Assembly: GCA_003952965.2 (NCBI GenBank)
Contig: CM025854.1
Coordinates: 20,444,111 to 20,508,110 of the forward strand
Reading direction: 5' to 3'
From: Morella rubra
Lineage: Eukaryota > Streptophyta > Magnoliopsida > Fagales > Myricaceae
Length of the DNA: 64,000 nt
Shown here: in pieces, positions 21,899 to 33,831 of the stretch
Layout: each line of letters starts with the position of its first letter
Numbering within the stretch: the first letter of the stretch is position 1
The notes under the pieces: model-generated
Database searches by the model: none
What the model saw: only the letters and a program-made list of their open reading frames with translations
Told to the model about the DNA's origin: nothing
Translations under genes and position numbers: made by a program

Positions 21899-22480
21899 GC
21901 TCGTTTCACGGACCCAAGGTCTACGAACCAACTCAAGCCCAAAAGTCTGATCCGACCTTACACCCAAAGCCCAGAAACTACCGAAGCCCTGCAAAACACG
22001 ACCGGGTTGTTGGCCACAAGGGAGGATGCAATCTGCAACCCCTCTACGGCTCCACCTTACTCGCTGTACGTCTAAGGATAGGACAGAATTGTCTTCTCCA
22101 TAAGGGCATAACCCCACATGTTCGTTCTGATTCCACACGTTTTGTTCACTTCGAAAAAGTGCTGTTATGGCAGCGAATATGGTAAAATATCTATTCGTTC
22201 ACCTTCCTCTTCTGGTCAACCTGGAGAAGAATGCATCAGAGCAACCATTTCCACCCTTTCTGGTACCCCTTCTTCTTCTTCTTCTTCTTCTTTTACTTTT
22301 TTCCTGTTTTCTACCCATCAACACTTGCCTTTTTCTTGTATAAATAAAAGTAAACTGAAATTCTTGCTTTAAGATTAAGAATTCTAACATGTGAGGACAG
22401 CAGAAAGCATGCTCCAAAGTGAACAAATACAACTAATAGGAAATACACACTTTGAACAGTGTACCTCATTGGTTTTGACA
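21899..22480. repeat. Duplicated 3' flank B, copy B3
   Basis: Matches 4806-5340. Contains a (ttc)n microsatellite at about 22270-22293. Confidence 0.65.
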
Positions 22481-22513
22481 AAAGAAGGAAATTAAAAAGG
22501 AACTGCAAAGTAG

Positions 22514-24144
22514 TCATTCCTGAAGGCGGCAAGTGGGAATGGCAAGTAGATGCTTGGCTCTAGGAACTGTTAGACCGAACTCCTCAGTCATGTCCAACTC
22601 AGTGGGGAGCATGTTATCAGGAAGTTCCCAATCAAAGCAATGGACAAGTTGTGCTACCACTAGCCTAACCACAGTTAGACCCAATTGCATCCCTGGGCAG
22701 CCTCTTCTCCCAGAGCCAAATGGGATAAGTTGGAAGTCACGTCCCCGCAGATCTATATCATTCCCAACAAACCTCTCCGGGAAGAACTTCTCTGCATCAC
22801 TCCAAACGCTTGGGTCTCGCCCAATTGCCCATGCGTTTATCATGACTCTAGACTTCCCGGGTATGTGTGAAAGCCATTAACGGTGCACGTGATATGACAC
22901 CAAGTACTCCAAGCTATCCAAGTCTGATTCCTCTACCATCCTCTCTAAGCCCACCACATTTTCCAACTCCTTTTGAAGTTTCTTCATTACCCTTGGATGC
23001 TTCATTAGTTCCGAGAGCGTCCACTCAATTGCCGTTGCTGAAGTGTCCATGGACGCTGCAAGCATGTCCTGCAAAGAAATCATCGTCCAGAAATTGACAC
23101 AATATTTTATCCAATACTATGTCAATTGAAAAATTCCATTCTAGACACACATTGAAGTATGGATGCGACTAAATAAAGTTACTACAGAAACATTTGATAT
23201 ATGTCTCCCTGCTAAAACAAATCAATAAAAGTTCTACGAGTAATTACCAACATTAACGCTTTGATATTTTCCCTTTCAATACGGTACTGATTAGTTTCGT
23301 CAGATCCAATGAAGCTCAACATGACATCAACAAAATCCTTCGTTTTATTTTCATCCTTCGTCTGGACATGCTCGTCTATGATCTTCTCAAGAAAGGCATC
23401 GAAAATCTTACGAACAGCCTTCATTTTTCGTGTCAGCCCCTGAAGGTCAAGGGGCGCAAGACAAGGAATGAAATCACCTAGGTTAGGAGCTACTGCTAGC
23501 TGCATACCCTCTTGTATTACATCCTTGAATCCCCTCTCGTCAAATTCTTTGTCCGTGTACTTTTTCCCAAACACCATTCGGCAAGTAATATCCGCACTAA
23601 GAGATGAAACAGTAGCACTAAGATCAACAGCAACACAACTATTGGCAGCCTCTCGGATAAAGTGCAACAGTAGGCCAAGCTCTTCTTTTCTCATGAATTT
23701 GAAAGAATCGATTTTGACGTTGCTAAGCAATTCAAGAGTGCACATCTTGCGTAAGTTGCGCCAGTAAGAGCCGTAAGGAGCTAAGATGAAGCCCTTCTGA
23801 TCATAAATGATGTGCTTTGCGAACTCTAGAGGTGGTCTACTAGCAAACACAAGGTCATGTTCTTTAAGGAACAGCTCGGCAGCCTGCGGTGATGAGACGA
23901 CAATGGTAGGCACCAAGCCTAAGCGCAAGTGCATGATGGGCCCATATTTTTGAGCTAGTCGATGCAGATCTTGATGTGGGAACTCCCCCAACATATGAAG
24001 GCTCCCAAAGAGAGGGAACCCTCTTGGACCGGGAGGTAATTTCTTGTGCTTGTTCCTGCTTTTCCGGGTCCATTCTCGCAGGAGATAAGCAATCATAGAC
24101 AGGGCAAACAGGGTCCATGTCCAAAACACGATGGGCATGGGCAT
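22514..24144 (-). pseudogene. CYP71-clan P450 (copy 3), K-helix deleted
   Basis: Exon 1 (24144-23248, 299 codons) is fully open, from MPMPIVFW through the anchor ([10 protein letters not shown]), the hinge [12 protein letters not shown] and the WRNLRKMC region to the phase-0 donor. The intron (23069-23247, 179 bp) is longer than in other copies because of an extra AT-rich piece. Exon 2 runs 23068-22514, but about 75 bp near 22887 are replaced by about 13 unrelated bases and the frame is broken. This removes [11 protein letters not shown] and the following residues. The lost E-x-x-R pair is essential for heme pocket folding in the family, so no active enzyme is expected although PERF and [10 protein letters not shown] survive downstream. 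Confidence 0.85.
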
Positions 24145-24829
24145 GCCTAATCGTATGTAATTATGGCTGAGTTCGCTGGTGAATCAGGTAGTGGAGGTAG
24201 ATTCAGCTTTTAAGTGGAGTATTGCCCTCATATGAGAATTGTACACCGCCGGAAAAAGCTTTAGCCAAATTCAATCCTTTAGGAGACTGTGAAATGGATG
24301 GCAAAAGTATTACAAAAAATCTGCGGAGCTTTATGCCACTAGAATCGAAATCAAACCAACACGAAGTCAAACTTCAGGCAGGAAGGAGATACGTCTGGCT
24401 AAGAAGAAAAAAGTCGCTTTTGGGGTGCGGTTCACCGGTTGAATGCGACATGTGAAAATACTGCAACAATAGATTAAAAAAAAAAAATACTGCAGCAATA
24501 GAAAAAGACTATTTGAAGTACTAGCTAGCATGTAGTATAGACTGGTACAGTTCCTTGTCACATGCACCACCAACCTTTCATGATTTCGTCGATCCCTGCA
24601 GAAGCCTAGCCAGCGAAATCACAGATTATTAAAGTAATCTCAAAACAAGTGTCTCAATTGTCACGTCTGACGCGTTTTCTCTCCAAATTTTTGTCCGCGG
24701 ATTTGAAGAGTGATAGAAGGGATTTGTTGTACAAAACAAACAAAATAAAGAAATTGCTTCAGATTCGCTTTTCTTAAGACTACATTTACCTCTACCATTC
24801 CCGCACATCAAGTACATACAAGGGTGTGC
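24145..24829. other. 5' flank of P450 copy 3
   Basis: 24180-24605 is shared with the 5' flank of copy 2. No second gene was seen; short open frames overlap on both strands without similarity to anything recognised. Confidence 0.4.
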
Positions 24830-26629
24830 AATTGGGATCAAGCAAATTCACCTCCAGGATTCAATGAATCCCAGATTACTAATCTATTATTTAACGGTGT
24901 TTTGCAGTAACAAAGCCAGACCAGAATACCCTCAAATTGTACTAGTGTCACCAAAAAATTAAAATTTTGCTTTTGCAGTAAACAGAATTTGATAATTTAA
25001 GAGAGAAATGTATTTGTTGAAGTACAGAAAGCTTTGAAGAAAAAGAGACAAAAGTCTGGGTAAAATTTTTTTATTGATGTAAATTATGCAAATCATGAGG
25101 ATGCCTATTTATAAATGTTAAGACACTTTTACAAAGATTGGGTGCAATCCTTTTATTGTTGTAAATTATGTAAATGAGGATGCCTATTTAGAGATATTAA
25201 TTGAGACACTTTTCACCAAGTGTGATGAATCTTCATCAACATGTGTCTCTTCTTGAACAAATATCTTTGTCATGAACATGTACCTCTTCGTTGTGAACAG
25301 GTAGCTTTTCATCGAACGGATACCTCTTCATCACCAAAAGATACCTCTTCATGTGAAGAGAACTTTTTCCATAAACAAATATATGTTAAGGAAGACGTGT
25401 CATTTCATTAATGGACATACCATTTTAAACAAAAAGGATTAAATTTCTCCATTAGATCAAAGATCAATTGATCTCAATCGTTCATTCTTTAACCAGTTCA
25501 TAACTTAAATATCACCATTGGATTACACCTATTTTTAAATAGTTTAATAGCATCTCACGATCAAGAGATTACACAATCACAACTATCCAAAATATTAACA
25601 GTTTGATCTAATCACTTTAGCATTAAGAAATGCTCACATTCCATCACCCTCCTCGTGATACTCTATCCACCAATTCATTCACAATATTTAAAAATATAAA
25701 TATAAAATATATATTAATATTTTGAAAATAGTTTCCAACAACTTTTCAAAATTAGTTTTGGCTCTGAAATAAAATTCAAGGTAAAAATTGTGACATGTTG
25801 CAAATTTATAACACATGTGGCACGATTTTAACAGTTAAATCTTTTTTAAGGCACAAATTAATGAAATTTAATAATTTAGGGCTTAATGTGTCAAATGTAT
25901 TAACTTAAAAGAATTTGATATTATTTTAGTAGTTTGAGGTGCAAAGTTATTTTTTCCCATAAACTTATATATATAGATATCAAAGATGTTGATGATTACA
26001 TCTACTTATTTCAATTGGTCTCCTCTGTCACTAAAAGTGCATTTTATGAAATTATCACCTATATCAAAAGCGTAAGGTGTAAAGAAAAGGTAAGTTTAAT
26101 CATTTGAATTGTTTACCTCACACTCTCTCGTGAACCAGGCTTCATCTGATTTGGTTGGTACCGAAAGTATACGCGTTGTGAAGATAATTAGAAGGTAGTA
26201 TATAAATTGATTCGGCTAAATTCTCTAGGAAGTCGCGATCAATGGACTAAATTGGAAATATTCCGTGTCGATCGAAGGAGACAGCCTTTTGTTTCTTTCT
26301 GATTGATGAAGGAGTTTCTAGTGGATTCTAGTGTTGGACGCGTACACTAGACATTGACAAGTTTTCTTCTCTGCAGAAAGACGTGTATCTTCCTTCACTC
26401 AATTGTCCATAATTATAGATCTGCAGCAGTCCCGTTTTTCAAAAAGCATATCAAATCATAAAAAGTGGCCTTAAAAGAAGTTGGCTATTGCTGACTGCCT
26501 AAACTGGTAAAGCATCTTTATCTTTCTTTTTATGGAAATGGAATGAAGTGTTCCACATTCCATACCAAAACTTGAGTATTGCAAAGCCAGTACAAGGGCA
26601 CAACAGCCGATTTGATCAATTTTCGTTAA
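24830..26629. repeat. Duplicated flank A, copy A2
   Basis: Same order of blocks as A1 and A3: LTR-like leader with 'ggatgcctatttata', the roughly 25-nt degenerate array (25250-25350), the AT-rich middle, a TRIM remnant (26037-26150), then the 'gacaagttttcttctctgcagaaagacg' block leading into P450 3' sequence. Confidence 0.7.
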
Positions 26630-26975
26630 GGCGATAGGTAGGAATGGCAAGTAAATGCTTGGCTCTAGGAACTTTAAGACCAAACTCCTCAGTCATGTCC
26701 AACTCAGTTGGGAGCATGTTATTATAAGGAAGTTCCCAATCGAAGCAATGGACGAGTTGTGCGAGTACTAGACTCACCACAGTCAGACCCAATTGAATCC
26801 CTGGGCAGCCTATTCTGCCAGAGCCAAATGGGATTAGTTGGAAGTCACTTCCCCGCAGATCTATATTACTCCCAACAAACCTCTCCGGGAAGAACTTCTA
26901 TGCATCACTCCAAACGCTTGGGTCTCGCCCAATTGCCCATACGTTTATCATGACTCTAGACTTCCTCGGTATGTG
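26630..26975 (-). pseudogene. P450 exon 2 C-terminal fragment
   Basis: Minus-strand piece covering the C-terminus to the [12 protein letters not shown] region. Codon changes and a 3-bp insertion lie near 26722. It is cut cleanly at about 26975, where flank A3 begins, so it was made by the tandem duplication of flank A. Confidence 0.8.
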
Positions 26976-28976
26976 GCGTGCAATTGGGTTCAAGCAAATT
27001 CACCTTCAGGATATAGTGAAGCCCGGATTACCAATTTGTTGCTTAAGGGTGTTTTGCAGTAATAAAGTTAGACCAGAATACCTTCAAATTGTACTATTGT
27101 CGCCAAAAAATTAAAATTTTGCTTTTGCAGTAAACAAAATTTGATAATTTAAGAAAGAAATGTGTTTGTAGAAATATAAAAAGCTTAGAATTAGAAAGAG
27201 AGTCAAAGTCTGGGAGTAATTTTTTAACTGTTGTAAATTATGCAAATGAGGATATCTATTTATAGATGTTGAGCCACTTTTACAAAGATTGGATGCAATC
27301 TTTTTATTGTTGTAAATTATGTAAATGAGCATTTCTATTTAGAGATATTGAGACACTTTTTCACCAAGCGTGATGACTCTTCATCAACATGTGCCTCTTC
27401 TTGAACAGATATCTCTTTGTCATGAACATGTAACTCTTCGTTGTGAACAAGTACCTTTTCATCAAACAGATACCTCTTCATCACCAAAGGATACCTCTGT
27501 TGTTGAAAGAACTTTTTCCATAAATGAATATCTCTTAAGGAAGATGTGTCATTTCATTAATAGACATACCATTTCGAACAAAAAGAATTAAATTTCCTCC
27601 ATTAGATCAAAGATCAATTGATCTCAACCGTTCATTCTTCAACCAGTTCATAATTTAAATATAAACATTGGATTACACCTATTTTCAAATAGTTTAATAG
27701 CATCTCACGATCAAGAGATTGCACAATCACAACGTCCAAAATATTAACGGTTTGATCTAATCACTTTAGCATTAAGAAATACTCACATTCTATCACCATC
27801 CACGTGATACTCTATCCACCAATGCATTCACAATATATAAAAATATAAAAAATATATTAATATTTTTAAAATATTTTCCAACAACTTTTCAAATTAATTA
27901 GTTTCAGCTCTGAATAAAATTCAAGGTAAAAATTGTGACATGTTGCTCATTTATAACACATGTGGGACGATTTTGATAGTTGGATATTTTTTAGACACAA
28001 ATTAATGAAATTTAATAATTTAGGGCTTAATGTGTCAGATGTATTAGTTTGGGGTGCAAAGTTATTTTTTTTCCATAAACTTTTATATATATATATGATC
28101 TCAAAGATGTTGAATATTACATCTACTTATTTCAATTGGTCTCCTCTGTCACTAGAAGTGCATTTTATGAAATTATCACCTATATCAAAAGCGTAAGGTG
28201 TAAACACAAGGTAAGTTTAATTATTTGAATTATTTATCTCACACTCTCTCACGTGAACTAGACTTCCTCTTATTTGGTTGGTACCGAAAGTATACAAGAT
28301 AAGAAGGGAGTATATAAATTGATTCGGCTAAATTCCTAGGAAGTCGCGATCAAAGGACTAAATTGGAAATATACCATGTCGATCGAAGGAGACAGCCTTT
28401 TGTTTCTTTCTCTGATTGATGAAGGAGTTTCTGGTGGATTTTAGGGTTGGACACTTAAGAAGAATATCTACTCCCAACTGCCAATGCATCAAAATCGTAG
28501 TGCGTGACAGCGTATACTAGACTTTGACAAGTTTTCTTCTCTGCAGAAAGCCGTGTATCTTCCTTCACTCAATTGTCCATAATTAAGCAATAGATGAGAT
28601 GTAATTAAGCAGTCCCGTTTTTCAAAAAGCATATCCAATCAATAAAACCCAAGCAGTGAAATTCTAGAGAGAGAGAGATGGTGGGTCCCGACTTAATTAA
28701 ACAGTCCCGTTTTTTTAAAAAGCATATCCAATCAATAAAACCTGAATTGTAGTGAAATTTTGAGAATGAGAGTGAGAGAGAGTGGTAGGTCCCAATCGGA
28801 CCTACTACTCTCTCTCACAATTGCACTACAATTCGTCACCCGAATTGCAAAGGATCGTGGTCCTTGGTAAAGCATCTTTATCTTTCTTTTTTATGAAAAT
28901 GGAATAAAGTGTTCCATTCCATACCAAAACTTGAGTATTGCAAAAGGCAGTACAAAGGGCACAACAGCGGATTTGA
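26976..28976. repeat. Duplicated flank A, copy A3
   Basis: Aligns with A2 along its length. Contains a TRIM remnant (28161-28275), a duplicated 'aattaa.cagtcccg...' block with half of a MITE (28610-28695), and a complete fold-back MITE at 28743-28856. It forms the 3' flank of the intact P450. Confidence 0.7.
28743..28856. mobile_element. Fold-back MITE, copy 1
   Basis: Nearly palindromic: 'gaattgtagtg...gagagagagtggtaggtccc' pairs with 'ggacctactactctctctc...cactacaattc' around a 4-base centre near 28793. The end motif aattgcaaaggatc is shared with the MITE at 39463-39659. Confidence 0.65.
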
Positions 28977-30611
28977 TCAATATTCGTTAAGGCGATATGT
29001 AGGAATGGCAAGTAAATGCTTGGCTCTAGGAACTGTAAGACCAAACTCCTCAGTCATGTCCAACTCAGATGGGAGCATGTTATCAGGAAGTCCCCAATCA
29101 AAGCAATGGACAAGTTGTGCTACCACTAGCCTAACCGCAGTTAGACCCAATTGCATCCCTGGGCAGCCTCTTCTCCCTGAGCCAAATGGGATAAGTTGGA
29201 AGTCACGTCCCCGCAGATCTATATTATTCCCAACAAACCTCTCCGGGAAGAACTTCTCTGCATCACTCCAAACGCTTGGGTCTCGCCCAATTGCCCATAC
29301 GTTTATCATGACTCTAGACTTCCTCGGTATGTGGAAGCCATTAACGGTGCAGTCTTCCCTGGCCTCGTGAGGTAGCAAAAGTGGTGCCACTGGATGTAGC
29401 CTGAAGGTTTCCTTTATGATCATGTCCAAGTACACCAAGCTATCCAAGTCTGATTCCTCTACCATCCTCTCTAAGCCCACCACATTTTCCAACTCCTTTT
29501 GAAGTTTCTTCATTACCCTTGGATGCTTCATTAGTTCTGAGAGCGTCCACTCAATTGCCGTTGCTGAAGTGTCCATTGACGCTGCAAGCATGTCCTGCAA
29601 AGAAATCATCGTCGAGAAATTGACACCATATTTGTATCCAATACTATGTCAATTGAAAATTTTGATATATATATATGTCTCCCTGCTAAAACAAATCAAT
29701 GAAGTTCTACGAGTAATTACCAACATTATGGCTTTGATATTGGCCCGTTCAATACGGTACTGATCAGTTTCTTCAGATCCAATGAAGCTCAACATGACAT
29801 CAACAAAATCCTTTGTTTTATTTTCATCCTTCGTCTGGAGATGCTCTTCTATGATCTTCTCAAGAAAGGCATCGAAAATCTTTCTAATAACCTTCATTCG
29901 TCGTGTCAGCCCCTGAAGGTCAAGGGGCGCAAGACAAGGAATATAATCACCGATGTTTGGCATGGCAGATAGATGCATACCCTCTTGGATTAGAACCTTG
30001 AAACCTCTCTCATCAAGATCCTTGTCCATGTACTTCTTCCCAAACACCATGCGACAACTCATATCTGCGCTGAGAGATGAAACCTTGGCACTGAGATCAA
30101 CCGCAACACAATTACGAGCAGCCTCTTTAATAAACTTTATCAACAGACGGAGCTCCTCTTTTCTCATGGATTTGAAAGACTCGATTTTACGGTTACTAAG
30201 AAGTTCAAGGATGCACATCTTGCGTATGTTGCGCCAATACGAGCCGTATGGAGCAGAGGCCAAGTTCTTTTGACCATACAAGATATTCTTCGCAGCCTCC
30301 TGAGGTGGTCTACTGGCAAACACGAGGTCATGTGCTTCGAGGAACAGCTCGGCAGCCTGAGGGGAGGAAGCAACAATGGTAGGCACCAAGCCTAACCGCA
30401 GGTGCATGATGGGGCCATGTTTTTGGGCAAGTCTATGCAGATCATGGTGAGGGAATTCCCCTAACATATGAAGGCTTCCAAGGAGAGGAAGCCCTTTTGG
30501 ACCGGGGGGTAAATTCTTTTTCTTGTTCCTGATTTTCCAACCGCAATCGAGCAGGAGATAAACAAGCACAACCAGGGCAACTATTGTCCACGTCCAAGCC
30601 ATAGTGGACAT
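28977..30611 (-). CDS. CYP71-clan cytochrome P450, intact (CYP736A12/CYP71AU50-like)
   Basis: The only fully open P450 here: exon 1 30611-29721 (297 codons), a 126-bp GT/AG intron (29595-29720), exon 2 29594-28977 (205 codons plus stop), 502 aa in all, the usual size for the family. Membrane anchor in the first ~22 residues, hinge [20 protein letters not shown] in the C-helix, I-helix AASMDTS at about 301-307, ETFR at 359-362, PERF at 414-417, and heme loop [10 protein letters not shown] with the ligand Cys at about 441. Expected to be an ER-bound, NADPH-P450-reductase-dependent monooxygenase of specialised metabolism; the sequence does not reveal the substrate. TATA box at 30691-30698. The assignment to the CYP736A/CYP71AU50 group is by recalled sequence pattern, not a search. 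Confidence 0.93.
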
Positions 30612-30690
30612 GCTTCATTCAGATCAGCCGGTTATGGCTGAGCTCAGTGGTGCCTAAGGTTGTCCGGGCAGTTCGGTTAGCTGCAACAAG

Positions 30691-30698
30691 TATTTATA
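30691..30698 (-). promoter_or_regulatory. TATA box of intact P450
   Basis: TATAAATA about 80 bp upstream of the ATG at 30611, identical to the copies at 7087 and 34758. Confidence 0.65.
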
Positions 30699-30704
30699 TC
30701 CATA

Positions 30705-31814
30705 GTGAAAACATCACCGTTCGTAGGGCCCACGAATTATGGTTCAAGTGTCACCTCGAGTCTTTCAACTAATAATTTGGTTCAAACTGTCAAAATTTAT
30801 AAATACGAATCATATCTATATCTAAGGATACTTAGAAAAAAATAAAACTATCATATTGTGCTAGGTAGCCTATTTTTTATATATTTCGACCAGTCGGATT
30901 TTAATAAAGAGCCAACAAAGCCTTTTGGTAGTTTGAAGACTAGGACGTATTTGCATTTATAAATGTTTTAAAAAATTCAGTGATGTGAAAATTAGATAGA
31001 TTGGGGTTTTATTGAATTTTTTGAAAAAAGAGTAAAAGTTTTAAAATATATTTAGAAAATGTTTGAAAATTTTGGAATTTTAAGGAAAAAAGTGAAGAGA
31101 GATGATTTGAGTGAATTTTTTATATTTATTTTGATGGAAAAAAAAGGATTTGATGGGAAGAAAAATGATTTGAGTGAATTTTTTATTATATTTTTAACTT
31201 TCAGAATAAAAATAAAAAAGAGAATGAAAATTATTTTTGGTGTGAAAAATGAATAAGTGAAATTTTTCTTGAAAAAAAAATTGAGTTAATTATGTCTGGG
31301 ATTGAGAATTAATTTTGAATGGAGACAATTTTTGACCAAATTTTCATTTACAAACAATACACGTGATGAATGTATAGTTTAAACAGATAAATAGCATTTG
31401 AATAATGATAATTTAGGAACTAAAAATAAAAATTTCTCTTTTCGCATGGGGTGAAAATCGTTGAGAATTCAACCAATCGCACAATTTATAACAAATTTAA
31501 ACATTAATTTATTGTTGTTGTTGTTTCTTAATTTGTCTTAGAATTATTATTTTTCCTTCTTGTCATGTCCAAACTGTTGAAGGATAAGAGATATATATAG
31601 TTGAAGATAGTAACCCTTGACCTAAATAAACTATTGAAATAGACGTTTGGAAAGAAAGAAAAAAATTGTTGAAAGAGACGAAAGATATTAAACGATGACA
31701 GTAACCCTTAATGTTTGTTTCGCGAGTAGGACACAACGAAAAAGCTGATTTTCTAAGATACTTTGGCTGGTAAGTTAGAAAGTTACAGACGTAAAAAAAT
31801 AAAAGTTAGAAAGT
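30705..31814. repeat. P450 5' flank, copy 2
   Basis: Almost identical to 7100-8214 and 34770-35882. AT-rich, no gene; it contains the same MITE-like segment. Confidence 0.6.
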
Positions 31815-33811
31815 TAAAAGATTTATAAAAAATAAATTTACATTTTAATCCTTGAGTTTTGATCACGTTTTCATTTCAGTTTCTCATTTTCAAACTTCAA
31901 AATGTTAATCTTTCAGTATTCTTATTTTTATAAAAACACCCTTCCGTCGAGATTCTGTCTCTTAGCAGTACTTGCCACGTCCACGAATCACTTAACAAAG
32001 CCATGTCAATGCCAACTTAGCTTCCGGTTTACTCTCATCCTCTTTGTCACCCTATGCTTCTTCTTCCTCTCCTGAGTAGCCTGTGTTGTGAGACAATCTT
32101 TATTGCACTTCAACGTCTGAAAAACCTCTTCAATTGGTACGTTCTCCTACAACAAGAGTAAAAATTCTATTACGAACTCAGATACAACACCATAAAATCA
32201 TTCACTGGAAGAAAAACACTGAAACCGCAATAAATCCCGAGAAAACAAAAAAAATATACGAACTACCGATTCATAACAAACCCAGAAACCAAAAGCATAG
32301 CCCAACAACAAAAACCACCAAAATAGAGTTCAAGTTCATGACAGATCCACGGGAAACCAGAAATCCATAAAGGAAAAGAGCCAAAAAAAAATATCTCAAA
32401 AAAAAAAGAGAAAAGATAAAAGCATCAAAACGAAAAATCCAAAGTAAAAGCGCACTCTGTTTCTCGTACTAAATTCGGGGCTTCTTTTAGTACAGGCTCC
32501 GATACTTCAGCCTTGCTATTCATGGCCGACTACAACATCCAGAAGGAGTCCACGGGGGCAGCAACGGACCCTCGCTAACAAACAAACTATCATAAATCAT
32601 TTCAACAGAAGTTCACAGATTAAAAAACTTACGCAAACAAACAAACGATCAGAGCTTCTCTGCAATTTGTCTCCAACCTAAATAAAAAAAATACCTATTG
32701 TTGCGTTTATCCCTACATGTTTAGCGAAAAGAACATTAAACAAGCAACTGGAAATTCAAAAGAAAAAAAACTCTGGAAAGATCACAAAACTAGAAGGCAA
32801 GTGTATACAGTATGTTTCAAATGAAAACAAAACGATATGTAAAGGCAAGACCAAAAGCAAAGGGGTGGAAACATAACCATGCATTCAACTGGATATATCA
32901 AGAATACAACAAAGAAAAGGGAATCACAGGAGAGAATCACAACATTTAAATCTGAAAAGAAGGGAATACAGAGGAACCGGTGAAAAATAATGTGACAGAG
33001 CCAAAAGGTTACTATGACGTAAGCAAGATCGTACCAAAACTAGAAGGCAAGAGACTCACTAACAAAACCTAGAGAATCAAGTATATTTCAACACGTAACT
33101 GCTGAAAACTCAGACCAAAAATAGCAAAAATAATTATCAAGTGCGAAACCCTATGTTTTACAAATCCAGGGAAAATCAATAAACTCGACTTATTAACTAG
33201 CATGCATGGAAGAGTGTCTACCGTTCAAATGCATATGAAAAGACAGATAGGGAAAGGCTTACGGGATAGCAGAGCCATCAGCTATGTCAGATACGACAAT
33301 GGTGGAGCCACCAAACTTTAGCTACGCAGAGAGGATGAAAGGGAGGTCTTGCTCCACCGTGCGCTTGGGGTGCATGATACGGCCGAGCTCCTCAGAGCCA
33401 AACGCAATCTTTTAGAACTGAACGGCGTTGCTGGTCTTCGAAGCTTTAATCTTGTGCAGGTGGAATCCTCTCGTTTAAAAACGGGTGGGAAGGGAGGCCC
33501 TCCAAGTAGAGGTGAGCCGCTCCCAAAGTACCATTTTAGTTTGAGGTAGGGAAAGAAAGAAGATCGCAATTATGTTCTGTATATGGCAAAGAAACCCAAG
33601 CTGAAGATGAAGCCGATAGAGTTGAGGACCTCGCCGAAACAAACACACACAACTAGGGAAAACGATGTCCCCATGGACGACGCCGTTTGCCATGGACCCA
33701 GCTTACTTAGAGTTGACATGGCTTATTAAGTGACACGTGGACCTCAGGCTGACATGGCTAAAGAAGAGAGACGGAATCTTAACGGAAGAGTGTTTTTGTA
33801 AAAATGAGAAT
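31815..33811. mobile_element. TIR element E2, copy b (right TIR truncated)
   Basis: Same as E2c to within a few differences, but the right TIR stops after 'gtttttgtaaaaatgagaat'. About 20 bp of unassigned bases then join a truncated P450 exon 1 (33832). Contains the ubiquitin scrap (32525-32553) and the minus-strand gene fragment at about 33240-33700. Confidence 0.75.
33240..33700 (-). pseudogene. Captured unidentified gene fragment in E2b
   Basis: On the minus strand, exon-like codons read KIAFGSEELGRIMHPKRTVE and then DLPFILSA, a stop, LKFGGSTIVVSDIADGSAIP, followed by a GTAAGC donor at about 33267. The conserved look of the peptide and the splice site suggest a host exon caught by the transposon and since mutated. 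The parent protein was not recognised. Same in E2c (about 37305-37765). Confidence 0.45.
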
Positions 33812-33831
33812 TTGTTTCGACGAGTTTGGAA

